From positions 1-64,000 of the forward strand of contig NZ_CAJFCI010000079.1 of NCBI RefSeq assembly GCF_904061905.1: a stretch of 64,000 nucleotides of DNA, given 5' to 3'. Of the stretch, positions 42,226 to 51,091 are shown in pieces. Both the position numbers and the translations under genes were made by a program. Numbering within the stretch: position 1 is the first letter of the stretch; each line of letters starts with the position of its first letter. The notes under the pieces were generated by a model. The model worked only from the letters and a program-made list of their open reading frames with translations. It was not told where the DNA came from and searched no databases. This DNA is from Zestomonas carbonaria. Its GTDB lineage: Bacteria; Pseudomonadota; Gammaproteobacteria; Pseudomonadales; Pseudomonadaceae.

Positions 42226-43616
42226 GCCTGCACCTCCTGCGGTTTCAGGGCCTTGCGCTCCAGGCCTTCGAGCAGGAAGCGCTGCCAGTTGGCGTGCTGG
42301 TTCACGTACAGGCCTTCATGGGTGATCTCGATGCCGGTCATCACCGGGGCGATGCCGAGGGTCTGGCTGTTCGGCGTGGCGCCGGTGACCCAGCGCTGGT
42401 AGCCGCGCGAAATGTCGCTCCAGCGCTCCAGGCGGCCCTGGAAGCCACGCTGCTGTTCGCGGAATTCCACCAGGTCGTCCGGGGTGCCCATGCCGGAGAC
42501 GTTGAAGAAGTCCTCGAACTGGCGGATGCGGTTCTCGCGGTCCTGGTCCGACTCGCCCTTGACACCGATGCACTGGCTGACGATCTCGGTCTTGTTCCAG
42601 GCCACCGGGCGCACGATGCGCAGTTGCGAGCTGATCTGGTCCATGAAGAACAGGCTGGGGTAGATGTTCAGGTTGCGCAGGCGATGCATCATCCACTCGG
42701 CCTTCGCCTGGCCGTGCTCGTCCACCAGGCGCGGCATGACGCTGGCGTAGCCGGGGCGCACGCTCGGGTTGGGCATGTCGCTGAACAGCACGCTGTGGCC
42801 GTTGTGGAAGGAGAACCAGCCGTCGTCGGTCTGCGCGTCGCCGGCGCCGAGCTTGCTGTAGTCCAGGGTGCCGCTGGCGGCGCCTTTCTCGGCGTTGACC
42901 TGCTGGCGGTGCTGCACGGTGGCCACGTAGTTGTAGTGCACGGTGCTGACGTGATAGCCGTCCAGGCCGTTCTCGTTCTGCAGCTTCCAGTTGCCGTCGT
43001 AGCTGTAGGTGGACTTGCCGGGCAGCACTTCCAGTTCGCCGGTGGGCGACTGGGCGACCATCATGTCGAAGAACACCCTGGCGTCGCCGAGGAACTCCTC
43101 CAGGCTGTCGGTCGCGCTGACGTCCAGGCTGATGAAGACGAAGCCCTTGTAGCTCTCGATGCGCGCCTTCTTCAGGCCACGGGTGGCCTTGTCGAAACCT
43201 TCCGGGTACTCGCCCGGCGCCTTGACCTTCACCAGGCGGCCGTCGCTCTTGTAGCACCAGGCGTGGAACGGGCAGGTGAAGGTGGACTGGTTGCCCTTGC
43301 CAACGCGGGTCAGGGTGGCGCCACGGTGCTGGCAGGCGTTGACCAGGGCGTGCAACTGGCCGTTGCCGTCGCGGGTGATGATCATCGGCTGGCGGCCGGC
43401 GCGCATGGTCATGAAGTCGTTCGGGTTGGGGATCTCGCTCTCATGGCAGGCATAGATCCACTGTTTCTCGAAGATCAGCTCCATCTCCAGGTCGAAGAGT
43501 TCCGGCTCGGTGAACATGTCCCGGGCGATGCGGTACACACCTTCCTGCGGACGGAAGTCCAGGCAACCGCTGACGTACTCTTTCCACTGATCGAGGCTTT
43601 TCGTTGTTCTGTTCAT
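42222..43616 (-). CDS. antA: Anthranilate 1,2-dioxygenase large subunit AntA
   Basis: AntA, 464 residues, is the Rieske oxygenase alpha subunit that turns anthranilate into catechol with loss of CO2 and ammonia. Rieske ligands: Cys95 and His97 (ACQHRG), Cys115 and His118 (TCPFHAW). The mononuclear iron region has NENGLDGYHVSTVHYNYV. Its promoter carries the AraC-type element at 43680-43716, 64 bases upstream. It is the first gene of antABC, divergent from antR. Confidence 0.96.
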   Translation of the reverse strand: MNRTTKSLDQWKEYVSGCLDFRPQEGVYRIARDMFTEPELFDLEMELIFEKQWIYACHESEIPNPNDFMTMRAGRQPMIITRDGNGQLHALVNACQHRGATLTRVGKGNQSTFTCPFHAWCYKSDGRLVKVKAPGEYPEGFDKATRGLKKARIESYKGFVFISLDVSATDSLEEFLGDARVFFDMMVAQSPTGELEVLPGKSTYSYDGNWKLQNENGLDGYHVSTVHYNYVATVQHRQQVNAEKGAASGTLDYSKLGAGDAQTDDGWFSFHNGHSVLFSDMPNPSVRPGYASVMPRLVDEHGQAKAEWMMHRLRNLNIYPSLFFMDQISSQLRIVRPVAWNKTEIVSQCIGVKGESDQDRENRIRQFEDFFNVSGMGTPDDLVEFREQQRGFQGRLERWSDISRGYQRWVTGATPNSQTLGIAPVMTGIEITHEGLYVNQHANWQRFLLEGLERKALKPQEVQA

Positions 43617-43655
43617 GAGCTTGTACCTTCCACATCGGGGCGAATCGGTAGGCTC

Positions 43656-43716
43656 ATTTAATGGAGCGGCGCGTATCGTGGTCTATCCGCTTAGTTGGCG
43701 AAGGCAGTCCGTAAAT
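43656..43716 (-). promoter_or_regulatory. AraC-type (AntR) promoter element before antA
   Basis: On the minus strand the 37 bases start ATTTACGGACTG and end GCGGATAGACC; CGGA recurs 22 bases apart. A -10-like TTAAAT (43656-43661) lies 18 bases downstream. The same element with three changes precedes the exported hydrolase at 36236. As the site is in front of antA and next to antR, AntR is the natural candidate. Confidence 0.75.
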
Positions 43717-43984
43717 TTGCCGGATGCATCCGCTGTTGGAGAGGTAACAGGGCTGTGTAGAAAGCGCCCAGTGGCGAGGCACGGCCGCACGCTTTCGGGG
43801 CCGCGCGCCCTCGGCGGATGGCCGGGGGAGGGCGGGGAGAAGACCCGTTTATCCGGAAAATCTACGAAGGCTATCCAGATAGTTCGGGATTGAAGGCATC
43901 ATTCCCGGCCCGGTATGGATCTTGCCCCATCACTTGCAAAGCGCCACCAGAGCGCCCCGAACGAGCCTTGCCGAGTGCCGCCCG

Positions 43985-44995
43985 ATGAAGACGAAATCGA
44001 TCGTTCCCTTTCGCGATATCCACGCCGATCACTCCGATCTGCGCGGGGCCTGCTCCTGGATGTCCAACATCTGTGGGCCCCACCAGCTCGACGCCGGCCG
44101 GCCGAGCCTCATCCAGTTCCGCCATAGCGGCAACGTCCTCAAGTCGATGTCCACCGTGCTGGGCTGCATCGAGTACGGCACCGACGTGACCGTCGGGGTG
44201 GTCGATACCGACAGCTTCAATAGCTACAGCCTCAGCCTCCCGCTATGCGGCGAGCAGGAGTTGCGCGTGGCCGGGACGCGGCTGCGTTCCGACCGCGACC
44301 GTGGTGTGATCGTCTCGCCCAACGAGGTCCAGTCGCTGGACATCGCCGGCGACTGCCGCAAGTTGCAGGTGGTGATCAGCCGCGAGGCGATGCGCAGGAC
44401 GCTCGAGGACATGCTGCAGCGCGCGGTGGACAAGCCCTTGCGCTTCGTGCCCGAGATGGACGCGGTGAACGGCGCCGCCGCGTCCTGGTGGCGCACGGTG
44501 CGGCATTTCATCGATGAAATGGAGCGCAGCGAACTGTACGGCGAGCTGTTCTTCAGCCGTGACCTGGAGCGGACCCTGATCAAGGGGCTGATCCTCGCCC
44601 AGCCGAACAACTATTCCGAGGAGTTGCGCCAGAGCCTCGGGGTCAAGCTGCCCCATTACCTGGTGCGGGCCAAGGAATACATCCACGCCAACGCCCGCGA
44701 AGCACTGTGCCTGGAAGACATCGAGCAGGCCGCCGGGGTGTCGCGCTTCAAGCTGTTCGACGGTTTCAGGAAGTACTTCGTCATGTCGCCCATGGCCTAC
44801 CTGAAGAGCTACCGCCTGGCGGCGGTTCGCCAGGAAATTCTCGAGGACCGCGCGGCCCGCAACATCTCCGAGATCGCCATGGGCTGGGGCTTCACCCATC
44901 TCGGCCGCTTCGCCAGCGAGTATCGCAAGTTGTTCGACGAAACGCCGAGTGCGACCTTGCAGCGCCTCGAAGCGCGCCGCAACCGGGCGTCCTGA
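43985..44995 (+). CDS. antR: AraC/XylS-family activator AntR
   Basis: AntR, 336 residues, is the AraC/XylS-type activator of antABC and responds to anthranilate. N-terminal effector domain: IVPFRDIHADHSDLRGACSWMSNICGPHQLDAGRPSLIQFRHSGNVLKSMSTVLGCIEYGTDVTVGV. C-terminal double helix-turn-helix about residues 230-330: LVRAKEYIHANAREALCLEDIEQAAGVSRFKLFDGFRKYFVMSPMAYLKSYRLAAVRQEIL, then NISEIAMGWGFTHLGRFASEYRKLFDETPSATLQ. The ATG at 43985 gives MKTKSIVPF; an upstream frame adds 21 unlikely residues. It is divergent from antA with a 368-base gap. Confidence 0.93.
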   Translation: MKTKSIVPFRDIHADHSDLRGACSWMSNICGPHQLDAGRPSLIQFRHSGNVLKSMSTVLGCIEYGTDVTVGVVDTDSFNSYSLSLPLCGEQELRVAGTRLRSDRDRGVIVSPNEVQSLDIAGDCRKLQVVISREAMRRTLEDMLQRAVDKPLRFVPEMDAVNGAAASWWRTVRHFIDEMERSELYGELFFSRDLERTLIKGLILAQPNNYSEELRQSLGVKLPHYLVRAKEYIHANAREALCLEDIEQAAGVSRFKLFDGFRKYFVMSPMAYLKSYRLAAVRQEILEDRAARNISEIAMGWGFTHLGRFASEYRKLFDETPSATLQRLEARRNRAS

Positions 44996-45144
44996 TCGGC
45001 CTCCTGGGAAAGAAGCCTTCGTGGGAGCGGCCTCGGCGCTCCCGTTCCTGCCGCGGATCGCGATCCGACCCGGGCCTGCCCACCCATCCGGCGCCTGGAA
45101 ACGGGGGACATTGCTGGCTATCCGAGCGCCAGCGGGAATGGCGC

Positions 45145-45411
45145 TCAGCCGCCCAGGCAGTTGCCCATCGCGCGGTAGTCGAGCCGCTGGGTGTCGCCGT
45201 GGCTGTCGACGTAGATCATGGTCGCGGGGACCACATCGCAGGTATCCGGCTTCGGCGTCACGGAGATGACTTTCTGGATATCCAGTTCCATTCCGTACTC
45301 GTACTGGGTGACCGGAAGTTCACTGGCGGGGTCGCTGGATTCGCCGCTCGCCGCCATGGCGGCGGACGAAGCGAGCAGTGCGATGGATAGGCAGGCCAGT
45401 TTGTTGATCAT
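45145..45411 (-). CDS. Small exported DUF2790-type protein
   Basis: An 88-residue protein with a Sec signal peptide (MINKLACLSIALLASSAAMA-ASG). The mature part (YEYGMELDIQKVISVTPKPDTCDVVPATMIYVDSHGDTQRLDYRAMGNC) has the two cysteines and pattern of the Pseudomonas DUF2790 family as remembered. The family is small and periplasmic; function is unknown. The Cys pair probably forms a disulfide. It stands between antR and pcaI and is transcribed away from pcaI. Confidence 0.75.
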   Translation of the reverse strand: MINKLACLSIALLASSAAMAASGESSDPASELPVTQYEYGMELDIQKVISVTPKPDTCDVVPATMIYVDSHGDTQRLDYRAMGNCLGG

Positions 45412-45651
45412 TTTCCCGTTCCTCTTTGGTGATATCTGGAGTGGAATTTTATTCCCCCATATTCAGCAATAAAGAGGTGCTTGGGTTATTCACCATTGCT
45501 TGGTTCGTAATAATCCGGGCTGGACATACGGTCACTGATCGTGTCCTTTTTCCCCAGCCTTCAGTAAAGGTCGTTCGCGGCGTTACTGCACGTTCCACGG
45601 CACCTGCTCCGGGACCTGCCGGTAACGAGTCATTACTGATCGCCTATTAAT

Positions 45652-45686
45652 GTTCGATAAACGCACGGATAGTCGATTATCGGATT
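45652..45686 (+). promoter_or_regulatory. PcaR-type operator upstream of pcaIJF
   Basis: GTTCGATAAACGCAC (45652-45666) matches the PcaR motif GTTCGATAATCGCAC at 14 of 15 positions, and CGATTATCG (45674-45682) follows on the other strand. It lies 95 bases before pcaI, where P. putida has its PcaR site. The 349-base gap before pcaI otherwise holds nothing I recognise. Confidence 0.8.
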
Positions 45687-45760
45687 GTTTGCCCTGTTCC
45701 CGCTCATTAAGGTTGGTCCAACGGCGCCCGCGCGCCCCGGACAACAACACGAGAACCACC

Positions 45761-46609
45761 ATGGCTGAACTCCTGACTCTCCGCGAAGCCGTCGAACGCT
45801 TCATCCACGACGGCGACACCGTCGCCCTCGAGGGCTTCACCCATCTGATTCCCACCGCGGCCTCCCACGAGCTGATCCGCCAGGGCAAGAAAGACCTGAC
45901 CCTGGTGCGCATGACTCCCGACCTGGTCTACGACCTGCTGATCGGCGCCGGCTGCGCGAAGAAGCTGATCTTCTCCTGGGGCGGCAACCCCGGCGTCGGT
46001 TCGCTGCACCGACTGCGCGACGCGGTGGAGAAGGAGTGGCCGCACGGCCTGGAAATCGAAGAGCACAGCCACGCCGACCTGGCCAACGCCTACGTGGCCG
46101 GCGCCTCCGGCCTGCCGTTCGCAGTGCTGCGCGCCTACGCCGGCTCGGACCTGCCGAAGGTCAACCCGCTGATCAAGTCCGTCGAATGCCCGTTCACCGG
46201 CGAGAAGCTTGCCGCCGTGCCTTCGGTGCGCCCGGACGTCACCGTGATCCACGCGCAGAAGGCCGACCGCAAGGGCAACGTGCTGCTGTGGGGCATCCTC
46301 GGCGTGCAGAAGGAAGCCGCGCTGGCGGCCAAGCGCTGCATCGTCACCGTCGAGGAAATCGTCGACGACCTGAACGCGCCGATGAACGCCTGCGTACTGC
46401 CGACCTGGGCCCTGTCCGCCGTCTGCCACGTGCCCGGTGGCGCCCATCCGTCCTACGCCCACGGCTACTACGAGCGCGACAACCGCTTCTACCAGGCCTG
46501 GGACCCGATCGCCCGCGACCGCGAGACCTTCACCGCCTGGATCGATGAATACATCCGTGGCACCGCCGACTTCGCCGCATTCCAGAAAAAAATCGCGGAG
46601 GCCAGATAA
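45761..46609 (+). CDS. pcaI: 3-oxoadipate CoA-transferase subunit A PcaI
   Basis: PcaI, 282 residues, is the alpha subunit of 3-oxoadipate:succinyl-CoA transferase, which moves CoA from succinyl-CoA to beta-ketoadipate. It starts MAELLTLREAVERFIHDGDTVALEGFTHLIPTAASHELIRQG, the usual opening; KKLIFSWGGNPGVGSLHRLRDA and CPFTGEKLAAVPSVRPDVTVIHAQKADRKGNV follow. The ATG at 45761 is taken; an upstream frame would add 37 residues. It is translationally coupled to pcaJ (TAATG). Confidence 0.96.
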   Translation: MAELLTLREAVERFIHDGDTVALEGFTHLIPTAASHELIRQGKKDLTLVRMTPDLVYDLLIGAGCAKKLIFSWGGNPGVGSLHRLRDAVEKEWPHGLEIEEHSHADLANAYVAGASGLPFAVLRAYAGSDLPKVNPLIKSVECPFTGEKLAAVPSVRPDVTVIHAQKADRKGNVLLWGILGVQKEAALAAKRCIVTVEEIVDDLNAPMNACVLPTWALSAVCHVPGGAHPSYAHGYYERDNRFYQAWDPIARDRETFTAWIDEYIRGTADFAAFQKKIAEAR

Positions 46610-47391
46610 TGAGCGCCTACTCCACCAATGAAATGATGACCGTGGCCGCCGCCCGCCGCCTGAACAACGGCGCGGTCTGCTTCGTCGGCATCGGCCTGCC
46701 GTCCAAGGCCGCCAACCTGGCGCGCCTGACCTCGTCCCCGGACGTGGTGCTGATCTACGAATCGGGCCCCATCGGCGCCAAGCCCAGCGTGCTGCCGCTG
46801 TCCATCGGCGACGGCGAACTGGCCGAGACCGCCGACACCGTGGTGCCCACCGGCGAGATCTTCCGCTACTGGCTGCAGGGCGGGCGCATCGACGTCGGCT
46901 TCCTCGGCGCCGCCCAGGTCGACAAGTTCGGCAACATCAACACCACCGTGATCGGCGACTACCACAAGCCGAAAGTGCGCCTGCCCGGCGCCGGCGGCGC
47001 GCCGGAGATCGCCGGTTCCGCCAAGGAAGTGCTGATCATCCTCAAGCAGTCGCACCGCACCTTCGTCGACAAGCTGGCCTTCATCACCTCGGTCGGCCAC
47101 GGCGAGGGCGGCGACCACCGCCAGCAGCTCGGTCTGCCCGGCAAGGGCCCGGTGGCGATCATTACCGACCTGTGCATCATGGAGCCGGAAGCCGGCACCC
47201 ACGAATTCGTCGTCACTTCGCTGCATCCGGGCGTGACCCGCGAGCAGGTGATCGAGAACACCGGCTGGGCGATCCGCTTCGCCGACCAGGTGGCCGAGAC
47301 CGTGGCGCCGACCGAGGTCGAACTTTCCGCCCTGCGCGCCCTGGAAGAGCGCACCGCCGCCGCCCACGGCCAGAAAGGGGGTGACGAATGA
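46609..47391 (+). CDS. pcaJ: 3-oxoadipate CoA-transferase subunit B PcaJ
   Basis: PcaJ, 260 residues, is the beta subunit and carries the catalytic glutamate of the transferase, Glu51 in LIYESGPIGAKPS. The start at 46609 overlaps the pcaI stop by one base, and its end overlaps pcaF by four bases. The C-terminal part contains TDLCIMEPEAGTHEFVVTSLHPGVTREQVIENTGWAIRFA. The three genes form one unit under the PcaR-type operator. Confidence 0.96.
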   Translation: MSAYSTNEMMTVAAARRLNNGAVCFVGIGLPSKAANLARLTSSPDVVLIYESGPIGAKPSVLPLSIGDGELAETADTVVPTGEIFRYWLQGGRIDVGFLGAAQVDKFGNINTTVIGDYHKPKVRLPGAGGAPEIAGSAKEVLIILKQSHRTFVDKLAFITSVGHGEGGDHRQQLGLPGKGPVAIITDLCIMEPEAGTHEFVVTSLHPGVTREQVIENTGWAIRFADQVAETVAPTEVELSALRALEERTAAAHGQKGGDE

Positions 47392-48593
47392 GCCGCGATG
47401 TCTATATCTGCGATGCCGTGCGCACACCCATCGGCCGCTTCGGCGGCGGCCTGGCGCCGGTGCGCGCCGACGACCTGGCGGCCGTGCCGATCAAGGCGCT
47501 GATCGAGCGCAACCCGCAAGTCCAGTGGGATGCCCTGGACGAGGTGTTCTACGGCTGCGCCAACCAGGCCGGCGAAGACAACCGCAACGTCGCACGCATG
47601 GCCCTGCTGCTCGCCGGCCTGCCGGAAACGGTGCCCGGCGTGACCCTCAACCGTTTGTGCGCCTCCGGCCTGGACGCGGTAGGCACCGCCTTCCGCGCCA
47701 TCGCCAGTGGCGAGATGGAGCTGGCCATCGCCGGCGGCGTGGAATCGATGTCCCGCGCGCCCTTCGTCATGGGCAAGGCCGACAGCGCTTACTCGCGCAA
47801 CATGAAGATCGAGGACACCACCATCGGCTGGCGCTTCGTCAACCCGCTGATGAAGGCCCAGTACGGCGTGGACGCCATGCCGGAGACCGCCGACAACGTG
47901 GCCGACGACTACAACATCAGCCGCGCCGACCAGGACGCTTTCTCCCTGCGCAGCCAGCAGCGTGCGGCCGCCGCCCAGGAAGCCGGCTTCTTCGCCGAGG
48001 AGATCGTCCCGGTGACGATCAAGGGCAGGAAGGGCGACACCGTGGTCGAGCGCGACGAACACCTGCGCCCGGACACCACCGCCGAAGCCCTGGCCAAGCT
48101 CAAGCCGGTCAACGGTGAAGGCAAGACCGTCACCGCCGGCAACGCCTCGGGCGTCAACGACGGCGCGGTGGCGCTGATCCTGGCCTCCGCCGAGGCGGTG
48201 AAGAAGCACGGCCTCAAGCCGCGCGCCAAGGTGCTCGGCATGGCCAGCGCCGGCGTTGCCCCGAGGGTCATGGGCATCGGCCCGATCCCGGCGGTGCGCA
48301 AGCTGCTGGAGCGGCTGAACCTGTCGGTGACCGACTTCGACGTCATCGAGCTCAACGAAGCCTTCGCCGCCCAGGGCCTGGCGGTGACCCGCGACCTCGG
48401 CCTTGCCGACGACGACGCCCGGGTCAATCCCAACGGCGGCGCCATCGCCCTCGGCCACCCGCTGGGCGCCAGCGGCGCGCGCCTGGTGCTGACCGCCGTC
48501 CACCACCTGGAAAAGACCGGCGGCAAGCTCGGCCTGGCGACCATGTGCGTGGGCGTGGGGCAGGGGCTGGCGCTGGCGGTGGAGCGGGTCTGA
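47388..48593 (+). CDS. pcaF: 3-oxoadipyl-CoA thiolase PcaF
   Basis: PcaF, 401 residues, cleaves beta-ketoadipyl-CoA into succinyl-CoA and acetyl-CoA. Thiolase motifs: nucleophile Cys91 in LNRLCASGLDAV, NGGAIALGHPLGASGAR with the catalytic histidine, and the C-terminal CVGVGQGLALAVERV with the second cysteine. Length is normal. It ends pcaIJF. In PAO1 a transporter gene (pcaT) follows; here pcaB follows after 253 bases that contain REP-like repeats, so pcaT is absent from this place. Confidence 0.96.
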   Translation: MSRDVYICDAVRTPIGRFGGGLAPVRADDLAAVPIKALIERNPQVQWDALDEVFYGCANQAGEDNRNVARMALLLAGLPETVPGVTLNRLCASGLDAVGTAFRAIASGEMELAIAGGVESMSRAPFVMGKADSAYSRNMKIEDTTIGWRFVNPLMKAQYGVDAMPETADNVADDYNISRADQDAFSLRSQQRAAAAQEAGFFAEEIVPVTIKGRKGDTVVERDEHLRPDTTAEALAKLKPVNGEGKTVTAGNASGVNDGAVALILASAEAVKKHGLKPRAKVLGMASAGVAPRVMGIGPIPAVRKLLERLNLSVTDFDVIELNEAFAAQGLAVTRDLGLADDDARVNPNGGAIALGHPLGASGARLVLTAVHHLEKTGGKLGLATMCVGVGQGLALAVERV

Positions 48594-48640
48594 GTGCCTG
48601 GCCGTGCTCGCGGGGAACGACGTGGTCCATGCCACCGTCA

Positions 48641-48768
48641 TTCCCGCGAACGCGGGAATCCAATGAAGCCTGAGCTCTACCCGACCCTCGCACAGGGATG
48701 ACCCGCCGCAGGGATCATCTCCCTCTCCCTCCGGAGCGGGGCGCGCAGCCAGGGTTGGGGTGAGGGCG
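48641..48768. repeat. REP-like and TTCCCGCGAACGCGGGAA repeats before pcaB
   Basis: TTCCCGCGAACGCGGGAA (48641-48658) is a short palindrome that recurs at 53728-53745 and, in variant form, at 23742 and 57618. A GC-rich unit with the GGAGCGGGGCGCGCAGCCAGGGTTGGGGTGAGGG tail follows (48720-48768). No promoter is obvious. Confidence 0.65.
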
Positions 48769-48846
48769 GCCTGTCCGGGTCGATACCGCTCCCGTTTCCA
48801 CACGTCATACTGTCCCAACCATTCCTGTCATCTTCCGGAGCCTTGC

Positions 48847-50208
48847 TTGAACACGCCAAGCAACCAACTCTTCGACATCTACTTCACCCAACCGGCCATG
48901 CGCGCGATCTTCTCCGACGCCGGCCGTGTGCAGGGCATGCTCGATTTCGAGGCCGCGCTGGCCCGCGCCGAGGCGCGCGTCGGGCTGATCCCGGCGTCCG
49001 CCGTGGCACCCATCGAGGCCGCCTGTAGCGCCGAACGCTACGACTTCGCCGCGCTCGCGCTGGCCATCGCCACGGCCGGCAATTCGGCGATCCCGCTGGT
49101 CAAGGCGCTGGGCAGGCAGGTCGCCGCGCAGAGCGCCGAAGCCGAGCGTTACGTCCATCTCGGCGCTACCAGCCAGGACGCCATGGACAGCGGCCTGGTG
49201 CTGCAACTGCGCGCCGCCGTCGAACTGCTGGAAAGCGACCTGGCGACCCTGGCCGGGCAACTGGCCGACCAGGCCGAGCGCCATGCCGACGTGCCGCTGG
49301 CCGGGCGTACCTGGCTGCAACACGCCACCCCGGTGACCCTGGGCATGAAGATCGCCGGCTGGTTGGGCGCCATCACCCGTCACCGGCAACGGCTTGCCGA
49401 ACTCAAGCCGCGCCTGCTGATCCTGCAGTTCGGCGGCGCCTCCGGCAGCCTTGCCGCGCTCGGCGAACAGGCCTGGCCGGTGGCCGAGGCACTGGCCGGC
49501 GAACTCGGGCTGAACCTGCCGGAGCAGCCCTGGCATACCCAGCGCGACCGCCTGGTGGAGTTCGCCAGCCTGCTGGGGATGATCGCCGGCAGCCTCGGCA
49601 AGCTTGGTCGCGACCTCAGCCTGCTGATGCAGACCGAGGCAGGCGAGGTCTTCGAACCCGCCGCGCCGGGCAAGGGCGGCTCCTCGACCATGCCGCACAA
49701 GCGCAATCCGGTCGGCGCCGCCGTGCTGATCGGCGCCGCGACCCGCGCGCCGGGACTGGTGGCGACCATGCTCGCCGCCATGCCGCAGGAGCACGAGCGC
49801 AGCCTGGGACTCTGGCACGCCGAATGGGAAACCCTGCCGGAGCTCTGCTGCCTGGTGTCCGGTGCCTTGCAACAGGCACTGCTGCTGGTGCCGGGGCTGG
49901 AGGTGGACGCCGAGCGGATGCGCGCCAACCTCGACCTGACCCGTGGCCTAGTGCTCGCCGAGGCGGTGAGCATCGCCCTGGCCCAGCGCATCGGCCGCGA
50001 CGCCGCCCACCATCTGGTCGAGCAGTGCTGCAAGCAGGCGGTGAAGGAGGGCGTTCACCTGCGCGCCGTGCTCGGCGCCAATGCCGAGGCCGCCGCCGAA
50101 CTGTCCGCCGTCGAGCTCGATCGCCTGCTCGACCCCGCCCATTACCTGGGCCAGGCGCGCCGCTGGGTCGCGCGCGCGCTGGCCGAACATCACGCACTTT
50201 CGCGTTAG
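48847..50208 (+). CDS. pcaB: 3-carboxy-cis,cis-muconate cycloisomerase PcaB
   Basis: PcaB, 453 residues, closes beta-carboxy-cis,cis-muconate to gamma-carboxymuconolactone. It belongs to the fumarase/adenylosuccinate lyase superfamily: the signature GSSTMPHKRNP is present near residue 278, and LGATSQDAMDSGLVLQLR lies at about 100-117. The start is TTG at 48847, preceded by GGAG at 48837-48840; the next residues NTPSNQLFDIYFTQPAMRAIFSDAGRVQGMLDFEAALARAEA are the family opening. pcaD follows nine bases later. Confidence 0.94.
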   Translation: MNTPSNQLFDIYFTQPAMRAIFSDAGRVQGMLDFEAALARAEARVGLIPASAVAPIEAACSAERYDFAALALAIATAGNSAIPLVKALGRQVAAQSAEAERYVHLGATSQDAMDSGLVLQLRAAVELLESDLATLAGQLADQAERHADVPLAGRTWLQHATPVTLGMKIAGWLGAITRHRQRLAELKPRLLILQFGGASGSLAALGEQAWPVAEALAGELGLNLPEQPWHTQRDRLVEFASLLGMIAGSLGKLGRDLSLLMQTEAGEVFEPAAPGKGGSSTMPHKRNPVGAAVLIGAATRAPGLVATMLAAMPQEHERSLGLWHAEWETLPELCCLVSGALQQALLLVPGLEVDAERMRANLDLTRGLVLAEAVSIALAQRIGRDAAHHLVEQCCKQAVKEGVHLRAVLGANAEAAAELSAVELDRLLDPAHYLGQARRWVARALAEHHALSR

Positions 50209-50217
50209 GAGATTCGC

Positions 50218-51006
50218 ATGCCTGCCGTAAAACTCGCCGATGGCGAACTGAACTACCGGGTCGATGGCCGGGAAGACGCGCCGGTACTGGTGCTGTCCAA
50301 CTCCCTGGGCACCGACCTGTACATGTGGGACGAGCAGATCCCGGCCTTCGCCGAGCATTTCTGCGTACTGCGCTACGACACCCGTGGCCATGGTGCTTCG
50401 TTGGTCAGCCCCGGCCCCTACAGCATCGACCAGCTCGGTCGCGACGTGCTGGCCCTGCTGGATGCCCTGGACATCGAGAAGGCGCATTTCTGCGGGCTGT
50501 CCATGGGCGGCCTGATCGGCCAGTGGCTGGGCATCCATGCCGGCGCGCGGCTGGGCAGGCTGGTGCTGTGCAACACCGCCGCGAAGATCGGCAGCCCGGA
50601 GGTCTGGAACCCGCGCATCGAAACCGTGCTGGCCGGCGGCGCCCAGGCCATGCGCGACCTGCGCGACGCGTCCATCTCGCGCTGGTTCACCGCCGGGTTC
50701 GCCGCCGCCCAGCCGGCCAAGGTCGAGCCCATCGTCGGCATGCTCGCGCAGACTTCGCCCGAAGGCTACGCGGCGAGCTGCGGGGCGGTACGTGATGCCG
50801 ATTTCCGCGAACAGCTCGGCGCCATCGAGGCGCCGACCCTGATCGTCTGCGGCGACTCCGACCCGGTGACCACCACCGAGCATGGCCGCTTCATGCAGGC
50901 GCACATTCGCGGCGCCGAGCTGGCCGAGTTCCACGCCGCGCACCTGTCCAACGTCGAGGCCGGCGAACTGTTCACCCGCCGCGTGCTGGACTTCCTGACC
51001 GCCTGA
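50218..51006 (+). CDS. pcaD: 3-oxoadipate enol-lactonase PcaD
   Basis: PcaD, 262 residues, is an alpha/beta hydrolase that opens beta-ketoadipate enol-lactone to beta-ketoadipate, the point where the catechol and protocatechuate branches join. Nucleophile Ser95 in CGLSMGG, acid residue in CGDSDPVT (Asp215), and His242 in AAHLSN. The ATG has AGGAG just upstream. A strong 20-bp hairpin follows before pcaC. It lies in the pcaBDC run. Confidence 0.96.
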   Translation: MPAVKLADGELNYRVDGREDAPVLVLSNSLGTDLYMWDEQIPAFAEHFCVLRYDTRGHGASLVSPGPYSIDQLGRDVLALLDALDIEKAHFCGLSMGGLIGQWLGIHAGARLGRLVLCNTAAKIGSPEVWNPRIETVLAGGAQAMRDLRDASISRWFTAGFAAAQPAKVEPIVGMLAQTSPEGYAASCGAVRDADFREQLGAIEAPTLIVCGDSDPVTTTEHGRFMQAHIRGAELAEFHAAHLSNVEAGELFTRRVLDFLTA

Positions 51007-51017
51007 TCTTCCTTGTG

Positions 51018-51067
51018 GGAGCCAGCTTGCTGGCGATCCGCCAAGGCATCGCCAGCAAGCTGGCTCC
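51018..51067. repeat. Perfect 20-bp stem hairpin between pcaD and pcaC
   Basis: The 20 bases 51018-51037 (GGAGCCAGCTTGCTGGCGAT) pair fully with 51048-51067 across a 10-base loop CCGCCAAGGC. It has the look of a Pseudomonas REP pair (TGTGGGAGCC ... GGCTCCTACA). It is likely to slow exonucleases on the pcaBD message. Confidence 0.85.
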
Positions 51068-51091
51068 TACAGCCGTACCTTGGAGTTGAAA

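Noticed and set aside
42294..43661. 455-residue plus-strand frame opposite antA
   Set aside because: Antisense shadow; antA has full Rieske motifs.
36093..43716. Reading the 37-bp inverted pair as ends of a transposable element
   Set aside because: No transposase inside, no target duplication, and each copy sits at the same distance from a -10-like box of a gene facing away; a shared promoter element explains it better.
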